From Leptospiraceae bacterium (GTDB lineage: Bacteria; Spirochaetota; Leptospiria; Leptospirales; Leptospiraceae): DNA of 64,000 nt. Both the position numbers and the translations under genes were made by a program. Position 1 is the first letter of the stretch, and each line of letters begins with the position of its first letter. The stretch lies in contig JACKPA010000001.1 in the NCBI GenBank assembly GCA_024233865.1, positions 124,001-188,000 on the forward strand, given 5' to 3'. This document shows, piece by piece, positions 43,503 to 51,806 of this stretch. Below the pieces are notes generated by a model. It searched no databases and had not been told where the DNA came from. It saw only the letters and a list, made by a program, of their open reading frames with translations.

Positions 43503-43937
43503 ATGGGAATCAATCTAGTTGTTATTACAGAAAATAGCAAAAACCTATCTCTGAAAGGATTTCGAGATGCTCTCTTACAAGAACCCCTTATTGGAAAAAT
43601 TGCGTGGGATAAACACTGGGAAGAATTTGATTGGGAAGGGAAAAAATACTTCACTTGGATATTGGCACCACGTATTTCTGCGTTCGATCCATATAGCTTT
43701 AAACCAGAAGCACCCACATATACTGAAATTACTTTTTTAAAAATTATGCTACTTGTTGAGCGAATTACAGGTGGTACTATTTACATTGGAAATGATGCTG
43801 TTCATATAGAACATCCAAATAGAGAAGACGAAAAGCATGGATTTATGTTTTGGATACCTCCAGAGCTTGATTATATATGTAAAGATTGGCGAGAAACAGC
43901 AAGCAAGCATACTGAAAAATTAGGTTTGATTTTTTAA
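43503..43937 (+). CDS. Hypothetical protein, unrecognised
   Basis: A 144-residue soluble alpha/beta protein from the ATG at 43503 (an ATG at 43467 would add a Lys-rich 12 residues). It begins INLVVITENSKN. Conserved-looking spots are WDKHWEEFDWEGKKYFTWI, VERITGGTIYIGNDAV and FMFWIPPELDYICKDW. It may belong to an immunity-type or phage-associated family, but I cannot name one. No partner is adjacent. The ORF looks intact, and its codon use matches its neighbours. Confidence 0.5.
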   Translation: MGINLVVITENSKNLSLKGFRDALLQEPLIGKIAWDKHWEEFDWEGKKYFTWILAPRISAFDPYSFKPEAPTYTEITFLKIMLLVERITGGTIYIGNDAVHIEHPNREDEKHGFMFWIPPELDYICKDWRETASKHTEKLGLIF

Positions 43938-43962
43938 CTTCCTTCGGTGCTATATATTATTT

Positions 43963-44660
43963 ATTAAAAGAACATCTTCTCTCTGGCTGGAGCATCGAAG
44001 CAAGCTATCGGATTCGGATTTGGAAGACATACAAAAAGAACTTTATAAACACTATGAAATCAAGTTCAAGCCTGTTGAACTTGGGACGGAATTTCATGAA
44101 GAGGTAACACCAGCTATTTCCGATATATTTGCCAAGCTTCAAGATTCCAAAGGTTGGACGGCTCATAGTATTCAAACGGTTCTTACAAACGAAAAGGAAA
44201 AGTTAGAAATATCTTTCAGAGAGAAAAAGGATGTCCATTCTTTCAAAGCTTGTTTGAAGGAATTTTAGGAGGGATTTCAAAGAATATTCCAGAGAACTTA
44301 CGGATAAGAAGAACTTTTTTCAACGTCATAAACACAGAACAAAAGTTCTCCATAAATTACAAAACCTGCGAAAGAAACTTATGTCTTTTGGAGCTGAGAT
44401 CGACATTGAAGAAGCAAGTTACAACTACTGGGTGCAGAAAATATATGGCAAACTACGAGAAGCTTTTCATATTACGGAACTTCGTTTGTCATTGGTATTT
44501 TTAGATCCTTTGATCAATCTGGCGGGTGAAATGGGCAAGATATACAACCTATCAGTTTGGTAATCCTATTTGGCTGGTTTGGGAGTGCTTTTCGGAGGAT
44601 TTAGTTTTATTTATTTTTTGATTGTGCTTCTACGAAATCTCAGTGGGAATAGAAAGTAAA
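43963..44660 (+). pseudogene. Broken gene of unknown function, at least two frameshifts
   Basis: Three frames carry successive protein-like segments. First: LEDIQKELYKHYEIKFKPVE and GWTAHSIQTVLTNEKEKLE (to 44268). Second: FRRDFKEYSRELTDKKNFFQ, FGAEIDIEEASYNYWVQKIY and LVFLDPLINLAGEMGKIYN (to 44563). Third: YLAGLGVLFGGFSFIYFLIV, a membrane helix (to 44660). The frame changes near 44260 and 44570. No start is present. It may be a cytoplasmic and membrane-anchored protein, possibly of accessory origin. I do not recognise the family. Confidence 0.4.
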
Positions 44661-44693
44661 TAAAAAAAACCTAATAAAATAGTGAAAATTTGC

Positions 44694-44723
44694 TTGACAA
44701 AACATCAATCGTATATTTACGAT
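44694..44723 (+). promoter_or_regulatory. Promoter and ArsR-type operator upstream of arsM
   Basis: A TTGACA hexamer at 44694-44699 is followed 18 bases later by TACGAT, which may serve as the -10. Across it lies the perfect inverted repeat ATCGTA-TATT-TACGAT (44708-44723), the shape of ArsR/SmtB sites. A bound repressor would block the promoter until arsenite arrives. No arsR gene is in the window, so it would act from elsewhere. Confidence 0.55.
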
Positions 44724-44826
44724 ATACTATGCATAAATTGTAAGAAATTGGGAGAATTTATTCAAAGCTTAAGCCATTTTTATAAAGAATTAATTTCATA
44801 CAAAACAAAAGGAGATTGTTGTTAAA

Positions 44827-45690
44827 ATGAATCAGGTTATAGAAAAAATAGAACAAAGTGAAGAGGAATTAAGAAAAATTGTAAGGGAAAAATACAGTGA
44901 AATTGCCCTTGCACCACGAGAGAAAAATTCGTCTTCTTGTTGCGGGTCTGGTGGGTGCTCTAGCGAAGTTGCATCCATTTTTAATGAAGATTATAGTTCG
45001 CTTGAAGGTTATAACGAAGATGCAGACCTTGGTTTGGGCTGTGGTATTCCGACTCAATTTGCCAATATAAAGAGTGGAGATGTAATTGTAGATTTAGGCT
45101 CGGGAGCCGGCAATGACGCCTTTGTAGCACGCTCTATTGTTGGAGAAAACGGAAAGGTAATAGGCATAGATATGACGGAAGCAATGATTGCGAAGGCGAG
45201 AATCAATAATGATAAACTTGGGTTTAACAACGTTGAATTCCGTTTGGGAGAAATCGAAAAGCTACCGGTTGGGAGCAATACCGTTGATGTTGTCTTGAGC
45301 AATTGCGTATTGAATTTAGTGCCTAATAAAGAAAAGGCTTTTTCACAAATTCATCGGATTTTAAAACCAGGAGGACATTTTTGTATTTCGGATATCGTTC
45401 TCGTGGGTGAACTTCCAGCCAACTTAAGGAAAGTTGCAGAGATGTATGCCGGTTGTGTATCGGGTGCTCTTCAAAAGGAGGAATACATGAAAATTGTTCA
45501 AAACGCTGGATTCCAAAATGTTTCTGTTAAAAAAGATAAGCAAATTACTATTCCAAAAGACATACTAAGCGAGTATTTATCAAATGAGGAAATAGAATCT
45601 TTCTATCAATCTAAGGCAGAAATCAGAAGCATAACGGTTTACGCTGAAAAAGAAGGGCAATCCTGCTGTTCGGGAAATTCTTGTTGTTAA
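44827..45690 (+). CDS. arsM: Arsenite S-adenosylmethyltransferase ArsM
   Basis: A 287-residue SAM-dependent enzyme that methylates arsenite to volatile or less toxic forms. Features: an N-terminal CCGSGGCSSE and LGLGCGIPTQFANI (As-binding Cys), SAM motif VIVDLGSGAGNDAF, SNCVLNLVPNKEKAF with the conserved Cys, and AGCVSGALQKEEY with another Cys. The C-terminus ends CCSGNSCC. An AGGAGAT site precedes the ATG. It is monocistronic between a likely ArsR operator and a strong terminator. Confidence 0.92.
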   Translation: MNQVIEKIEQSEEELRKIVREKYSEIALAPREKNSSSCCGSGGCSSEVASIFNEDYSSLEGYNEDADLGLGCGIPTQFANIKSGDVIVDLGSGAGNDAFVARSIVGENGKVIGIDMTEAMIAKARINNDKLGFNNVEFRLGEIEKLPVGSNTVDVVLSNCVLNLVPNKEKAFSQIHRILKPGGHFCISDIVLVGELPANLRKVAEMYAGCVSGALQKEEYMKIVQNAGFQNVSVKKDKQITIPKDILSEYLSNEEIESFYQSKAEIRSITVYAEKEGQSCCSGNSCC

Positions 45691-45713
45691 GAAAAAAAAC
45701 TAGTGTTTTTTTT

Positions 45714-45751
45714 AAAAAAACCTTTCTCTTTTTTAAGGGAAAGGTTTTTTT
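45714..45751 (+). terminator. Strong intrinsic terminator of arsM
   Basis: A perfect 13-base stem (AAAAAAACCTTTC at 45714-45726 with GAAAGGTTTTTTT at 45739-45751) around a 12-base loop, ending in seven T's. It begins 24 bases after the arsM stop codon. Confidence 0.85.
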
Positions 45752-45760
45752 AGAAAGTAT

Positions 45761-46660
45761 ATGAACGAAGAATTTTATCAAAAGTTGATTGAACACATTT
45801 CTGATGGGATTTATTACGTAGACCTTAGTAAAAAAATTACCTTTTGGAACAAAGCTGCTGAAAGAATTACTGGTTATACAAAACAAGAGGTTATGGACGC
45901 AAGGTGCTCCGATAATATGCTAAGGCACATTGATGAAATGGGTAGGGAACTCTGCATTTCCGGTTGTCCTCTAAGCAAAACAATAAAAGACGGACAAATA
46001 CGAACAATGGATGTCTACCTACACCACAAAGACGGGCATCGAGTTCCGGTAACCGTAAGAGCAGCTCCTATTCCAGACAAGGATGGAAAAACGGTTGGAG
46101 TAGTCGAAACATTTTCAGACAATTCAAGGCGTATTGATATAATCCAAGAACTCAGCAAGTTACGAAAAGAGGCATTTGCTGACCCTCTTACTGGTATAGG
46201 AAATCGAAGATTTGCGGAAATTACAATTAAAAATAAAATTCAGGAACTACAGTCTTTTTATCTTCCTTTTGGGATTCTTTTTGTAGACATAGATCATTTC
46301 AAGCAGTGCAACGATACTTATGGTCACAATACTGGTGATAGAGTGTTGATTATGGTAGCAAAAACCATGTCAAACGTTTTGCGTCACTTGGATTTTGTAG
46401 CAAGATGGGGTGGAGAAGAATTCGTAGTAATCCTCACAAATATCAACAAAGACGTTTTGGGAAGAGTTGCCGAGCGCATCAGGGTTTTCATAGAAAGAAG
46501 TTGGCTTATGGTTGAAAACCAAAAACTAACCGTTACCGTATCCATTGGTGGAACCATGGCTATTGAGAAAGATTCAATAGATTCTTTGATCGAAAGAGCT
46601 GACTCTCAAATGTACAGCAGTAAAAATTCCGGACGAAATCGTGTTTCTTTGGCTTCGTAA
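45761..46660 (+). CDS. PAS-GGDEF diguanylate cyclase
   Basis: A 299-residue enzyme making cyclic di-GMP from two GTP. Residues 1-125 are a PAS domain (DGIYYVDLSKKITFWNKAAE, then a Cys-containing CISGCPLSKTI). The GGDEF domain (about 130-295) has DPLTGIGNRR, DIDHFKQCNDTYGH and the active loop RWGGEEF (GGEEF). The inhibitory I-site RxxD is kept as RHLD, five residues upstream. There is no membrane segment, so it is a cytoplasmic sensor. It is short and monocistronic. Confidence 0.92.
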   Translation: MNEEFYQKLIEHISDGIYYVDLSKKITFWNKAAERITGYTKQEVMDARCSDNMLRHIDEMGRELCISGCPLSKTIKDGQIRTMDVYLHHKDGHRVPVTVRAAPIPDKDGKTVGVVETFSDNSRRIDIIQELSKLRKEAFADPLTGIGNRRFAEITIKNKIQELQSFYLPFGILFVDIDHFKQCNDTYGHNTGDRVLIMVAKTMSNVLRHLDFVARWGGEEFVVILTNINKDVLGRVAERIRVFIERSWLMVENQKLTVTVSIGGTMAIEKDSIDSLIERADSQMYSSKNSGRNRVSLAS

Positions 46661-46734
46661 AAAGCCTATTATTTGGAATTCTGTGATTTTTTGTAAAAGA
46701 TGAGATCATAAAAATAGTAGAAAACGAGAATGTA

Positions 46735-46966
46735 TAGGAAAATCTATTGAGCCTTTGGTGAAGCAGAATATCCAAAAGGTGATTGAAGAACTTAATCCTA
46801 AGATCGTTTATACCTCTGCGGCAAATCGGCAGAAAAATCAAAACAAGAGCAGTCTAAACCGTCCCAAAAGGTAGAATCAGCTCCGAAGGAGAAAGGGGGA
46901 ACTATCGGTTTTACATGGGAAGACTATCATGAAGGACTTGTAGACTTTTTTGGAGGAGAGGGGTAG
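46735..46966 (+). pseudogene. Remnant of an unidentified protein, one frameshift
   Basis: One frame reads SIEPLVKQNIQKVIEELNPK, and the next, from about 46808, reads SAEKSKQEQSKPSQKVESAP and IGFTWEDYHEGLVDFFGGEG before TAG at 46964. The sense of both halves looks real, and neither has a start. Its family is unknown. Confidence 0.3.
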
Positions 46967-47021
46967 GAGGAATAAGGAATATAGTTAGCATAAGTTTTTG
47001 TAAAAAACCTTTGTTTTACCA

Positions 47022-47071
47022 AGTTTATAGTTTCCAGTTGTTAGTGACTTTTTAACTAAAAACTATAAACT
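47022..47071. repeat. Imperfect element with 12-base inverted ends
   Basis: AGTTTATAGTTT (47022-47033) and AAACTATAAACT (47060-47071) are perfect reverse complements around 26 bases. It lies in the gap between the remnant and the antitoxin gene. A hairpin or short mobile-element trace. Confidence 0.4.
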
Positions 47072-47147
47072 GAAAACTTTACAATTTCTTTTGCTTTACT
47101 ACTTAGTTAGCAATTTAGTAAATTTATAAAAATAAAAGGATGAATAA

Positions 47148-47366
47148 ATGAATACAATCGCAAAATCAGAATTAATCATTCGCTTGAATGAAATTATAAA
47201 AAGTTTAAGCATGGAAGGAGTTGTGATATTAGACAACGGACAACCTATTGCCAAGATAATACCAGTACATTCAAACTCATCCAAGTTTATAGGGAAAATG
47301 AAAGGAAAAATAACTATACATGGAGATATTTTTTCAACGAGAGTAATGTGGAATGCTGAATCTTGA
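47148..47366 (+). CDS. Phd/YefM-like antitoxin
   Basis: A 72-residue protein with IAKSELIIRLNEIIKSL, then GVVILDNGQPIAKIIPV, typical of Phd/YefM-type DNA-binding antitoxins (the 'DxGxPxAxLxPV' strand). Its C-terminus is charged and would wrap around a PIN toxin. Its end overlaps the broken toxin by 14 bases. It may still be expressed without an active partner. Confidence 0.65.
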   Translation: MNTIAKSELIIRLNEIIKSLSMEGVVILDNGQPIAKIIPVHSNSSKFIGKMKGKITIHGDIFSTRVMWNAES

Positions 47367-47566
47367 TACGCATATTTTCATCCATGCTCTTAGCGGAAAT
47401 TTAACAAAAAATTGGAATGGAAGCTGCATCAGATGCGGAAATCATAAAATTTGCAAGAGAGAATCAATATGCTTGCATTACATTGGATGCCGATTTCCAC
47501 TCTATTTTAGTATTAGAGGCAAACAATAAATTAAAGAAAAAAATTGAAAAACGGAACAAAGAATAA
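47353..47566 (+). pseudogene. Relic of a PIN-domain toxin (VapC-like front, DUF5615-like back)
   Basis: The ATG at 47353 begins MLNLDTHIFIHALSGNL, the front of a VapC PIN domain. After about 18 codons the frame changes, and a second frame reads SDAEIIKFARENQYACITLD, then ADFHSILV, to TAA at 47564-47566. The back resembles the DUF5615 PIN-like family, so this may be one protein with an indel or two fragments joined. The central acidic residues are missing. Confidence 0.5.
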
Positions 47567-47567
47567 A

Positions 47568-47693
47568 ATGATAGCAATAGAAACAAACGCAACGGTAATG
47601 AATGAAAAAGAACTCCAATTGGAGAATCCGATTCATGTAATAATAACCTAAAAACAAGATGAACATGAATCGCAAGAAAGCAATCTAAAATAA
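47568..47693 (+). pseudogene. Antitoxin-like fragment with an internal stop
   Basis: From the ATG at 47568 it reads MIAIETNATVMNEKELQLEN, then PIHVIIT and TAA at 47649-47651, and continues in the same frame as KQDEHESQESNLK to TAA at 47691-47693. The first part resembles the AbrB/UPF-type antitoxin start. The internal stop makes it a relic. Confidence 0.35.
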
Positions 47694-47801
47694 GGAGTAT
47701 TAGAATATGACAAGAACTGCATTACAAAAAATAGAATAGACAGAAACGTGTAAAATAAAAATTTGCTTGCATATAATCATAATTAAAAACTTTAAAATTA
47801 T

Positions 47802-49538
47802 ATGCTCCCTGTTTTTTTAATTATACTTTTTTCCATTTTACGGCTTTTTTATGCCGTTCAATTGGATATAATTCCAGATGAAGCCTATTATTGGGAATGG
47901 TCGCGGAATATGGATTTATCCTTTTACGACCAAGGTCCTGGGGTAGCTCTTTATATCCGCATTTTTACGCTCATTCTAGGAAATACAACCTTTGCCCTGA
48001 AATTGGCAGCTCTCTTTGCTTCTGCTATTGCTTTACTTTTCATTTATATGATTAACCTTGAACTAAGCCTACCAAAACTCCAATTTATGCTGATTTTTTG
48101 GATGGCTTTTCTTTTGCCCTCTTTTTTTTCCGGATCACTGCTTATTATGCACGATTCTCCTTTGTTATTGTTTTGGACAATGGCATTGTATTTCACCATT
48201 CGCTATATTCACAGACAAGAAAATTGGACTCTTTATTTGGTTTTTTTGTCTTTGGGATTGGGGGCTTTGAGCAAGCACAGCATGGTATTTTTTGCCATAA
48301 GCCTTATTTTGTGGTTGGTTATAACTCCTAATGAATATAAAATACTCAAAAATAAACACTTTTATGCCGGTTTAATTCTTGCTTTCTTGATCATTTCACC
48401 TGTTTTATATTGGAATATCCACCATGATTGGGATAATATTGATGCCATTATTCATTTGAGGTCTGCCGGTGGTCAGAATTTTGAGGGAGCTTCTACCGAT
48501 AAATACATAATCGGGCAGATCATAGGACTTTCACCCTTGTGGGCATTTGCGCTTTTGATCCTCTTCCTGTGGAAGTTGCTGGACATTTCGACTACGCTCA
48601 ATATCCGAAAGCAGACTATGCTCAATGCCCGAAGGCAGACTACGCTCAATGTCCGAAAGCAGACCACAATCCATTCTCAAAGTATAACTGAAAGAAATTC
48701 CATTCGTTTTTTAGTGATCAACGCTCTTATTTTACCAATTTTCTTTTTTTATATGTCTTTTAGCAGTATTATTCAGCCAAACTGGACTTTTCCATCTTAT
48801 CCGGCAATCATTTTGTTACTGGGAATTTACTTCCCTATTACCAAACCTTTCTCTTGGAGCGAAAAAATATATAGGCTTCTTGTTTTTGCCGGTTTTATAC
48901 TGGTCCTTGTTGTGAATACCTTTGTATTTTTTCCAAAATACATCACAAGTTTTCTGGAACAAAGTTCTATAGATTCAATCAACCCAATGGAGAGATATAC
49001 CGGTTATAGAGAAACAATTATGGAAATTGAGGAGTTTCGCAAGAAAAACCATCCAAATGCCAAGTTAATCGCGAACAAATACCAGGACGCAGCTATGGCA
49101 TCTTGGTATTTACCCCAAAAATCTTTTGTTGGCTCAATGAATATTTTACAAAAGAACCAATATTCCTACTGGGAACCGATGAAACAAGGGAATGATTATC
49201 TGGTATTTTTTATCCAAGAAAATATATGCGAAAAATCTTTTGTTTTTTTTCAACCTTTGCTTGACTTGATGTTTGAGCAAATGGTGGAATATCCGGAAAA
49301 AGAGGTTGTTGTAAACGGCAAAGTTGTAAAGCGCTACCAAATGTGGTATGGAAAAAATTACCAAACTAACTGGGCTGAAATATTTTTTGAAATTTTTAAT
49401 AACCAATTATTGTTTATTCATAGCCAAGGTTTGTACCAAGAAACAAAGATGCCAAACCAAAGAAGCCATGACTTGCTTGTAAAAGCAGTGAAAGATTTTA
49501 TCTTACGAAAAGGAAAAGTAAATTGTTCCGCATTCTAA
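47802..49538 (+). CDS. ArnT/PMT-type polytopic glycosyltransferase
   Basis: A 578-residue enzyme with ten or more hydrophobic spans. The N-terminal DEAYYWEWSRNMDLSFYDQG after the first span is the ArnT/PMT catalytic start (Asp-Glu pair), and a DWDNIDAIIHLR loop follows. It uses a lipid-linked sugar to modify a lipid or protein on the outer face of the inner membrane. An insert at about residues 262-290 (LNIRKQTMLNARRQTTLNVR) is a repeat expansion. The next gene overlaps it by 16 bases. Substrate is unknown. Confidence 0.8.
   Translation: MLPVFLIILFSILRLFYAVQLDIIPDEAYYWEWSRNMDLSFYDQGPGVALYIRIFTLILGNTTFALKLAALFASAIALLFIYMINLELSLPKLQFMLIFWMAFLLPSFFSGSLLIMHDSPLLLFWTMALYFTIRYIHRQENWTLYLVFLSLGLGALSKHSMVFFAISLILWLVITPNEYKILKNKHFYAGLILAFLIISPVLYWNIHHDWDNIDAIIHLRSAGGQNFEGASTDKYIIGQIIGLSPLWAFALLILFLWKLLDISTTLNIRKQTMLNARRQTTLNVRKQTTIHSQSITERNSIRFLVINALILPIFFFYMSFSSIIQPNWTFPSYPAIILLLGIYFPITKPFSWSEKIYRLLVFAGFILVLVVNTFVFFPKYITSFLEQSSIDSINPMERYTGYRETIMEIEEFRKKNHPNAKLIANKYQDAAMASWYLPQKSFVGSMNILQKNQYSYWEPMKQGNDYLVFFIQENICEKSFVFFQPLLDLMFEQMVEYPEKEVVVNGKVVKRYQMWYGKNYQTNWAEIFFEIFNNQLLFIHSQGLYQETKMPNQRSHDLLVKAVKDFILRKGKVNCSAF
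48585..48670 (+). repeat. In-frame 24-base tandem repeat derived from a dispersed element
   Basis: Three successive copies of CTACGCTCAATGTCCGAAAG with the linker CAGA encode LNIRKQT-LNARRQT-LNVRKQT. The unit and its flank GACATTTCGACTACGCTCAA match, in reverse complement, the hairpin at 62012-62037. It lies in a loop of the glycosyltransferase and keeps the frame. Confidence 0.7.
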
Positions 49539-49918
49539 TTTTTATTATTTTAACCATTTCACTATCCTGTAAGGGTGAAATGAACCCCCAAATTCCGGTT
49601 GATTATACGGAATATACCAAACAAAGTTTTGGGAAGTTATGTGACAAAATTTATGAATGTTATTTTAGCTATTATAGGACTATCCCTAAAGAGCTGCAAA
49701 AAAAGTTATCTATCCAAAACTGCAAACAAAAATTGTTGGAAAATTTGGATAAAAAAATTGCCTTGCATAATTCAAAAACAAAGTTGTTGGCTGTCCAGTG
49801 TTATGAAAAAATGCTAGAAAGTTCTTGTAAAAAGTTTATGATGGTATCTTATGCAGAGCCTTCTTGCTACTCTTTGCGGAAAGAAAATAAGTCCTTCCTG
49901 AAAAATTTAGCAGAATAG
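49523..49918 (+). CDS. Small Cys-rich lipoprotein
   Basis: A 131-residue protein with a leader ending ILTISLSCKGEM (lipobox LSC). The mature part carries seven further cysteines (KLCDKIYECYF, NCKQKL, QCYEKM, SSCKKF, PSCYSL) that could form disulfides in the periplasm. It resembles leptospiral lipoproteins with conserved C-x6-C patterns, but I cannot name a family. The start is TTG at 49523, inside the end of the glycosyltransferase gene (16-base overlap), so the two are co-translated. It converges with hddC across 7 bases. Confidence 0.6.
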   Translation: MFRILIFIILTISLSCKGEMNPQIPVDYTEYTKQSFGKLCDKIYECYFSYYRTIPKELQKKLSIQNCKQKLLENLDKKIALHNSKTKLLAVQCYEKMLESSCKKFMMVSYAEPSCYSLRKENKSFLKNLAE

Positions 49919-49925
49919 CTTTGGG

Positions 49926-50648
49926 TTAAACAAGAATTTTTTCTATTTCGTTCAAACCGTCAAACGAACCGATTTCATAGAATCGTTGAAATACTTCATA
50001 TCCAATCAGTTGTTTTTTGGGTAAAAGAGATTGGTACAATTCTGCCAGGTCAAATACCTCTATATTTTGGTAAGCGGAAAAAGCGGATTGATTGATAATT
50101 CCCAACCCCCAATCAATATATTCCATATCTTGCCTTTTTTGCTTTTTATTATAATCTACAAGAATACCGTTTTGAAAAACAACATTGCTTTTGTCGTACA
50201 AATCAGCATTTTTATAAACTGTCATAAGTGCCAAAGGTTCCGGTTGGCTTTGTTTTTTGGTTCCTGTGGTATGGTTCAAGTAAAATTCTACAATAGGAGA
50301 GTAGGGGACACTCAAATAAGAATCTCCATAGATCACAATAAAGTTCTCAGACAACAAAGGAAGAGCCTTTTGTAAAGCACCTCCCGTTCCCAGAAGTTTG
50401 TCACCGTCATAGCTGTATTGGATGTGAATTCCAAACTTGGAACCGTCTCCAAAGTATTCTTCGATCATATTAGATAGATAGCCGGTTAGGACAACAATTT
50501 CCGTAAAACCCTGTGACTTAAAGAGCTGAATTTGATGCTCCAAAAAAGGCTTTCCACAAATTTCTATCATGGCTTTGGGAATTGTTTGAGTGATTGGGTG
50601 GAGTCTGGTTGCAAGTCCACCCGCAAGAATCGCAATAGAAATACTCAT
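49926..50648 (-). CDS. hddC: D-glycero-alpha-D-manno-heptose 1-phosphate guanylyltransferase HddC
   Basis: A 240-residue nucleotidyltransferase. The GTP-binding start is ILAGGLATRLHPITQTIPKA, followed by GKPFLEHQIQLF and LLGTGGALQKALP. It joins heptose 1-phosphate with GTP to give GDP-D-glycero-alpha-D-manno-heptose for surface polysaccharide. The kinase gene hddA ends 4 bases into it (ATGA overlap). A general sugar-phosphate nucleotidyltransferase is possible, but the pair with hddA decides the call. The gmhA and gmhB steps are not in the window. Confidence 0.8.
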   Translation of the reverse strand: MSISIAILAGGLATRLHPITQTIPKAMIEICGKPFLEHQIQLFKSQGFTEIVVLTGYLSNMIEEYFGDGSKFGIHIQYSYDGDKLLGTGGALQKALPLLSENFIVIYGDSYLSVPYSPIVEFYLNHTTGTKKQSQPEPLALMTVYKNADLYDKSNVVFQNGILVDYNKKQKRQDMEYIDWGLGIINQSAFSAYQNIEVFDLAELYQSLLPKKQLIGYEVFQRFYEIGSFDGLNEIEKILV

Positions 50649-51625
50649 GAAACAACTACTTTTGTTCCTTCAAAGTCAAATCGGAAACGAACTTCCTTTA
50701 GTCCTGCTTCTCGCAAAACATGACGCAAGCGAACCTTGTCTTCCGTATAAAACATCAAAAAACCGCCTCCGCCTGCACCTATTAACTTTCCGCCAATGGC
50801 TCCGTTTCCCATTGCGAGTTCATACCAATGATTGATTTCCGGATTGGACATTCCGTTAGACCTAAACCTTTTTTGCTGCCAATGGATATCCATTAATTTT
50901 GCGAATTCGATCAAATCACCTTTTTCAAGAGCTTCTTTACTCTTGATTCCCAATTCTTTGATGTAATGCAGGTTTTGAATCATACTGTCTTCTCTTACTT
51001 TACTTTTATTGTCTTGGTCTCTAAGGATAGAAGAAGCAGAACGGGAATACCCTGTGAAAAATAACAAAAGGTTATCTTCCAGATCAAAAAGGATTTCTTC
51101 GCTTATGTTCAAAGGCTCTGCTTTCACTTTCCCTTCTTGGGAAACGGTAAAACAAGTAATTCCTCCGTAACAAGCTATGTATTGGTCTTGCTTGCCGATT
51201 GGCTCTTTTAAAATATTGATCTCAATATTACAAGCCTGCTCTGCAAGCTCTTCCGGTAGGATAATACTCTTTTTGTATGTGTTAAGATTTTTGAGCAAAG
51301 CAGTTGTAAAGCTCCCCGAAGACCCTAAACCGGTTCCGGCTGGTATGTCTGCCATACTTGTTATTTCGATGTTTGGATTTTGTATATTTAGAAGCTTGAG
51401 TGCTTCTCTTATAATTGGGTGCTTGATTTCACTCGCTCTTTGTACCCTTTCATGCTGAGAATATTTAATAATGATTTCTTGCTCAAACGTTTCGTGTAAT
51501 GTAATATAAACGTATTTATCAATTGCAGCCGATATAAAAAAACCGCCAAACTCACTATAGTAAGAGGATAAATCTGTTCCGCCGCCTCCGAGAGAAATTC
51601 TTAATGGACTTCTAGTTATAATCAT
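50645..51625 (-). CDS. hddA: D-glycero-alpha-D-manno-heptose 7-phosphate kinase HddA (GHMP kinase)
   Basis: A 326-residue GHMP kinase from the ATG at 51625 (a GTG at 51634 would add three residues). It begins ITRSPLRISLGGGGTDLSSY, the ribose-binding motif, and has the ATP loop PAGTGLGSSGSFTTALL and the C-terminal GGKLIGAGGGGFLMFY. It phosphorylates heptose 7-phosphate at carbon 1. The order hddA-hddC with overlap is the standard pair. GDP-heptose goes to LPS or S-layer glycan. Regulation is not seen. Confidence 0.82.
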   Translation of the reverse strand: MIITRSPLRISLGGGGTDLSSYYSEFGGFFISAAIDKYVYITLHETFEQEIIIKYSQHERVQRASEIKHPIIREALKLLNIQNPNIEITSMADIPAGTGLGSSGSFTTALLKNLNTYKKSIILPEELAEQACNIEINILKEPIGKQDQYIACYGGITCFTVSQEGKVKAEPLNISEEILFDLEDNLLLFFTGYSRSASSILRDQDNKSKVREDSMIQNLHYIKELGIKSKEALEKGDLIEFAKLMDIHWQQKRFRSNGMSNPEINHWYELAMGNGAIGGKLIGAGGGGFLMFYTEDKVRLRHVLREAGLKEVRFRFDFEGTKVVVS

Positions 51626-51648
51626 GTTTACCACCCAATGTTTTCTTA

Positions 51649-51806
51649 TTATTTTAAAATTAATTTCGTTAGACTATCATTAAATTCCACTACCTGCTCA
51701 ATCAAGGGAATTACTTCTTCTTGATCAAAATCCATAATCACTGTCTTGCCTCCAATTTGCCATTTATAGGATAGTTCTAGTGTTTGCTTTTTTTGTTTCT
51801 TATAAT
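51649..51806 (-). CDS. Possible small protein or 3' remnant ahead of hddA
   Basis: The minus strand is open for 53 codons before TAA at 51651-51649, in a frame overlapping the end of the lipoprotein gene. It contains LSYKWQIGGKTVIMDFDQEE and VIPLIEQVVEFNDSLTKL, which reads like a genuine acidic helical protein. There is no ATG before codon 27, so it may be a gene with an unusual start or the end of a gene lost by deletion. It ends 14 bases before hddA. Confidence 0.3.

Noticed and set aside
44020..44268. Two short separate genes at 44020 and 44381
   Set aside because: Both lack starts with ribosome sites and read as consecutive parts of one broken gene.
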